64,000 nucleotides of DNA, taken from a virus. Positions 60,605 through 64,000 of this stretch are shown here, one piece after another (within the stretch, counting starts at the first letter, position 1; every line of letters starts with the position of its first letter). A model generated the notes under the pieces. It was given only the letters and a program-made list of their open reading frames with translations. It searched no databases and had not been told where the DNA came from. The stretch lies in IMG/VR virus record IMGVR_UViG_3300013233_000151, positions 1 to 64,000 of that record. One strand, written 5' to 3'. A program made the translations under genes and the position numbers.

Positions 60605-61156
60605 CTACTTCACATGACCCCACAGCACGCCACGGCATATCTTGCTGACGTGGAACTCGCTGAGCCCAAGCTGCTCGGCGATGCTGCGTTGTGTCTGCCC
60701 GGTTCGCTTGAGGCGGCGGATCTCTCGCACGTCCGCCTCCGTGATGGTGGCGTGTCCGTGAGCTTCGCCGTGAGCTTTGTGCATGAGGCCCGCTTCTTGT
60801 GCGCGGCGGTAGTTCTCACGCGGAGTTACATACTCAAGGTTGTCGAGGCGATTGTTCGTCTTGTGCGTATCAATGTGATCGACTTCGCGTCCGCGCTTTG
60901 GTCCCACGAACGCACGCATGACGATGTTGTGGACCAAAGCGGAACGTCGGGTGTCGTTTCGGCACAGGCTGACCCCGAGGTATCCCTTGCCCGCACGCCC
61001 CATTTCACTCGCAAGGAGAACGTGTCCGACCTGACGGCTGTGCCCGTGCAGGCTTTGGATGCGTCCCAGATCACTCACTTCGTACAGGCCACGATAGCCG
61101 ACCACCGGCTTCCACGTCTCTTGGAGGGCGTTGCCTCTCCGCTTCGTCTTCTTCAT
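60605..61156 (-). CDS. Antisense HNH homing endonuclease (NUMOD4-HNH-HTH)
   Basis: 183 aa on the minus strand. Modules: NUMOD4 (ETWKPVVGYRGLYEVSDLGRI, near 13-33), HNH nuclease with VDHIDTHKTNNRLDNLEYVT (D93-H94, N102, N106, N115), and a C-terminal helix-turn-helix (TQRSIAEQLGLSEFHVSKI). All parts of a working homing nuclease are present. It sits exactly between two forward tail genes, with its start 18 bases from the next start, which fits insertion into an intergenic spot without harm to the operon. Confidence 0.85.
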   Translation of the reverse strand: MKKTKRRGNALQETWKPVVGYRGLYEVSDLGRIQSLHGHSRQVGHVLLASEMGRAGKGYLGVSLCRNDTRRSALVHNIVMRAFVGPKRGREVDHIDTHKTNNRLDNLEYVTPRENYRRAQEAGLMHKAHGEAHGHATITEADVREIRRLKRTGQTQRSIAEQLGLSEFHVSKICRGVLWGHVK

Positions 61157-61174
61157 CTCTAAAGGATACTACAA

Positions 61175-61633
61175 ATGCCCAGCCTAACAAACTACGGACA
61201 ACAGATCGGACTTTACGACGACACCCGAACCATCCTGCCAGGCACTCTCGCCGGGACAGCAGCGGCTCAAGGTGGCATCGCGCACATCGCGGACCGCATC
61301 GACCTTTACAGCGGCCTGCTTGGTAACGTCGAGGACAAGGATGCGTCGTTGTCCTCGTTCAGCGACCCGGCGGGCGGCGGCTACCTCGGTAGTCAGACCA
61401 TCACGAAGGGCGGATCGTGGTCGCTCCCCTCGGCCACGTCGGGCGATACGCAGATCGTCCTCACCCCCAACATCACGTTCACGGCGACCGGCAACCCCAT
61501 CAACGACGTGGGCGGTGCGGTGATCCGCGACGAAGCAGACAACGTGATCGCGTGGTGGGAACGGTCGAGCGATATCACTCTCGCCACCAACGACACCATC
61601 ACGGCCGACCAACTCACGATCCGCATCGTCTGA
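61175..61633 (+). CDS. Unknown tail protein (152 aa)
   Basis: AAGGA before ATG 61175, inside the 5' side of the reverse HNH leader. Beta-rich with GSQTITKGGSWSLPSATSG and ITFTATGNPINDVGG; Thr/Asn-rich and without Cys, as in tail fibre parts. Function not recognised. Confidence 0.6.
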   Translation: MPSLTNYGQQIGLYDDTRTILPGTLAGTAAAQGGIAHIADRIDLYSGLLGNVEDKDASLSSFSDPAGGGYLGSQTITKGGSWSLPSATSGDTQIVLTPNITFTATGNPINDVGGAVIRDEADNVIAWWERSSDITLATNDTITADQLTIRIV

Positions 61634-61651
61634 TCGCCTAGAGGTTAGCGC

Positions 61652-63247
61652 GTGGTCCTAATCACTGGCGACGTTGCTGCTGATTCGGCAGTAGCGACAG
61701 CAACTATTTTCGGGGACGGTCCGAGCGGAGACTTCCGCATCGGTGCCGGTGAACTCCCCGGGAATGAGCTGCTGTCTGCCGGGACGTTCTTGGAGTGGTA
61801 CTTCGAGACGGCCGGTGGCGGCGGTGATTTTGGATCTAGTCCACCGGCCAACCCGCGCGCGGGCGGCCACGCGACCCTGACGGGTAATCCGCTACTCGGG
61901 GCGATGGTTGCGGCTGATCCACTCCTCTCTGCCGCAGCGACGGCCAACATGACGGGTGGCTTCATCGTCGGAGCCGTCATCACGAATCCCCTCGTCTTAG
62001 GGGCTTCGCTACTCACCGGAGGATCGCAGATCGCGGTCTCGGTCGTCGGTGATGTTACGGCCGCGTCGTTCCTGTTCGGTGAGGTGCGCGAGTCGCTCTT
62101 CCCAGAGCTATCGCCTAATGCACGAGCGGATGCGAATGGTGGCATCAAGCCGTGCTTGCCTCTGCTAATCTACATCGACGACGTGAGCCATATCGGCAAC
62201 CTGAACGAAGCGGACGGCGTGACGCCGAAGCTCGCGCTCAATCAGGCGTTCCGAATGTCCTCGACATACGCAGGTGGTGATCGTCTCGCGGTCTTTGGCG
62301 CGAGCGCCAACGCGATCGGGATGCGAATCTTGACTGATCTGCAAGGCGATGGGGTAGAGGAAGAAGCGACGCTGTTTCGCCGTCCGCTGGAGAACGAGAC
62401 CGTGGTGCTGCTTGATGGAACGGTCGAGAAGTACGACGCGACGCTCGATACGTGGGTGGGGTTCACGACCCTTCCCCAGCGCGTACTACTCGGAATGCGT
62501 GTCTTCGAGATTCTCGACCCGGATATGATCTGGGACTACTACGCGAAGCTGGTCGGTCTCAAGTATGCACAGCTTGCGCGTGACACGCGCGAGATCCTCG
62601 ACTTCATCGACCCCGATAAGTGTCCGATAGATCAGCTACCGTTGCTCTCGGAGAACTTTGGAGTTGACACGATTGCCGATCTGTCGGAGCGCACGCAGCG
62701 TGAAACGATCCGTCAGTGGTCGCCGCTTATGAAGCTCAAGGGTCTGCCGCAGGCGGTCGTGATCGCGCTTCGCACGCTGGGATTCTCTGGACACGCGACG
62801 CAGATTTGGACTAAGCCTAATGCACTCGCGACCGAGTTCATCGAGCGCCCCTTTGGATACTCGAATGAGTTCCCGGATCAGACGGATCCGCTCGCGTTCT
62901 TCCCGAGCCCGAGCGTTGCGATTCACCTCAATGAGTTGGATGGGACGCCTTTGGTCGTGATTGACGCTACCACGAAGGATCTCGTTGCCACGTTTCTCAA
63001 GCGCAACATTCTCCCCGCGCACGTTCAGATCCGTACTTTCGTCACAGACATCGGTGTGGGTGACGACGACGTGACGGCCACCGACGCCGTGACGGTCGTG
63101 ACCAATGTGCGCTCCGGAACAGCACTCGTGCAGGCCGGTCCTGCGACGACGGTGTTCAGCGTTTCTATCCTTCCGGTCCGGGCCACGATGGCCGTTCAAG
63201 CCAATCCCGCGACCACGATCATCTCGGTAACCGTCACCGCGCCATGA
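61652..63247 (+). CDS. Tail protein I-like with N-terminal repeats
   Basis: 531 aa from GTG 61652 (AGAGG upstream). The first 150 residues are Gly/Ala-rich and contain SAAATANMTG, also found in the 1293-aa protein. The middle (YAKLVGLKYAQLARDTREILDFIDPDKCPIDQLPLLSENFGVDTIADLSERTQRETI..., MKLKGLPQAVVIALRTLGF) matches P2 gpI-type tail proteins that link baseplate and fibres. The ending (VTVVTNVRSGTALVQAGP) is beta-rich. The next gene overlaps as ATGA. Confidence 0.75.
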   Translation: MVLITGDVAADSAVATATIFGDGPSGDFRIGAGELPGNELLSAGTFLEWYFETAGGGGDFGSSPPANPRAGGHATLTGNPLLGAMVAADPLLSAAATANMTGGFIVGAVITNPLVLGASLLTGGSQIAVSVVGDVTAASFLFGEVRESLFPELSPNARADANGGIKPCLPLLIYIDDVSHIGNLNEADGVTPKLALNQAFRMSSTYAGGDRLAVFGASANAIGMRILTDLQGDGVEEEATLFRRPLENETVVLLDGTVEKYDATLDTWVGFTTLPQRVLLGMRVFEILDPDMIWDYYAKLVGLKYAQLARDTREILDFIDPDKCPIDQLPLLSENFGVDTIADLSERTQRETIRQWSPLMKLKGLPQAVVIALRTLGFSGHATQIWTKPNALATEFIERPFGYSNEFPDQTDPLAFFPSPSVAIHLNELDGTPLVVIDATTKDLVATFLKRNILPAHVQIRTFVTDIGVGDDDVTATDAVTVVTNVRSGTALVQAGPATTVFSVSILPVRATMAVQANPATTIISVTVTAP

Positions 63248-63813
63248 AAGCCAACGACTTACTCAGCATCCGGGGTTCTCTTCGCATCGTTCACGTTCCC
63301 GGGCACTGCTACGAAGATGGCTGCGCGGCGTTGTCTCCCGAGCGCGTGGACGTGCTTTGCGCACAGGGAGTCGCACACGCGAGCCACGTCTTCGAGAACC
63401 TCGTCGTGGACGTGGGGTTGGAGATCATCCGCGCGCTGCTGGGCTTCGGCCAGGGCTTCCCGACGACCGGCGCGTTCGGCGCGCAGGCTGCCTCAGATTT
63501 ACAGATCGCCACCATGCGTATCGGGAACGCCACGACACCGCCCGCGCCCGTCGCCGCAGACATTGACATCTCGGTGGTGCCCGCGACGTTTACGATCCCG
63601 TCTGTCTCCGCCTTCTACCCTACGGCTGCATCCACTACTCTCGTCGGAGTGGTGCCACAAGCTCAGTCTTCACTCGACGGCGTAGGGATTACGGAGGAGG
63701 GACTGTTCGCGTTCAACGGCGCTATGCTGGCACGAGTTACGTTCCCCGCTGAGGTGAAGATTCCGACACATGCAATCCAGTTCGAGCATCAGATTACCGT
63801 TGCGAGGCCCTAG
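63244..63813 (+). CDS. Unknown tail protein (189 aa)
   Basis: ATG 63244 overlaps the previous TGA. N-terminal part with two Cys and two His (HVPGHCYEDGCAAL), then ASDLQIATMRIGNATTPPAP and a long beta region. By context a tail-fibre-linked protein. The stop abuts the next ATG. Confidence 0.6.
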   Translation: MKANDLLSIRGSLRIVHVPGHCYEDGCAALSPERVDVLCAQGVAHASHVFENLVVDVGLEIIRALLGFGQGFPTTGAFGAQAASDLQIATMRIGNATTPPAPVAADIDISVVPATFTIPSVSAFYPTAASTTLVGVVPQAQSSLDGVGITEEGLFAFNGAMLARVTFPAEVKIPTHAIQFEHQITVARP

Positions 63814-64000
63814 ATGACGGAGATTCCGGAGCTGCCCCTGACCGCGATCCCGGATCCGACCTCCACGGATCTGACGGACACCACGAATACGTACCCGCTG
63901 CTCGAAGCCATTCAAGGTACACCGAGCCCCGACAGCGTAGGCCCGGAGGCGGGCAACCGGCAGCCGCGCGCGCTGGATGACCGCACTGAGGCGCTTCGTG
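63814..64000 (+). CDS. Start of probable tail fibre gene (runs off window)
   Basis: ATG 63814 directly after TAG. The 62 codons present give TEIPELPLTAIPDPTSTDLT... and then GNRQPRALDDRTEALR, the N-terminal pattern of many phage fibre and adhesin genes. Incomplete at the 3' end. Confidence 0.65.
   Translation, partial: MTEIPELPLTAIPDPTSTDLTDTTNTYPLLEAIQGTPSPDSVGPEAGNRQPRALDDRTEALR

Overview
This window is a contiguous 64 kb piece of a large tailed double-stranded DNA phage with a contractile (myovirus) tail. The evidence is one long co-oriented gene run with ATGA/GTGA/TAATG junctions, a T4 gp21-like prohead protease followed by a gp23-like major capsid protein, then neck proteins, tail sheath, tail tube, a tail/baseplate chaperone, tape measure, hub, spike, gp25-like and gp6-like baseplate wedges, a P2 gpI-like tail protein and the start of a fibre. 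The DNA is GC-rich by eye, with many GTG starts and AGGAG ribosome sites. No terminase, portal, polymerase, tRNA, CRISPR array or integrase is visible, so this is only part of the genome. The host cannot be named from this sequence.

Layout. 1-2 kb: small unknown genes, an HNH nuclease and one small reverse gene. 2.0-19.4 kb: four long proteins (1987, 2503, 570 and 548 aa) studded with ES(L/I/V)DE motifs; I read them as polyproteins of internal head/core proteins cut by the prohead protease. 19.5-27.4 kb: accessory block with small zinc-binding proteins, two ParB-methyltransferase fusions (one with a degraded active site), a secreted protein, a mini membrane protein, a sulfotransferase-like protein, a MazG-like pyrophosphatase and an unknown protein. 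27.5-32.8 kb: head genes (two beta-rich candidate decoration proteins, zinc ribbon protein, protease/scaffold, capsid). 32.8-39.5 kb: a SPOUT-like protein and neck/tail-completion genes. 39.5-43.7 kb: sheath, tube and a frameshifted chaperone. 43.9-64 kb: virion proteins, lectin-like/LysM-like protein, GIY-YIG nuclease, tape measure, baseplate, an antisense HNH nuclease and tail-end/fibre genes. No gene-free stretch exceeds 300 bases; the longest are 33657-33879 and 1809-2003.

How it works together. The protease cuts after (L/I)xE in the T4 model. The same S-L-D-E motif sits where the capsid delta domain should be removed, inside the protease at likely self-cutting sites, and dozens of times in the four long upstream proteins. 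This suggests a head-packed set of many small proteins made as a few polyproteins, possibly delivered to the host; the first carries ParB-like and zeta-toxin-like kinase modules.

Other main observations: a seven-copy promoter-like motif GTAGAC-N18/19-TAnnnT (usually TANACT), some copies so close to the start codon that mRNAs would be leaderless; a five-copy 17-bp dyad CTGGAC-N5-GTCCAG; and a GIY-YIG endonuclease gene inserted at the start of the tape-measure gene, with the first seven codons repeated in synonymous, recoded form.
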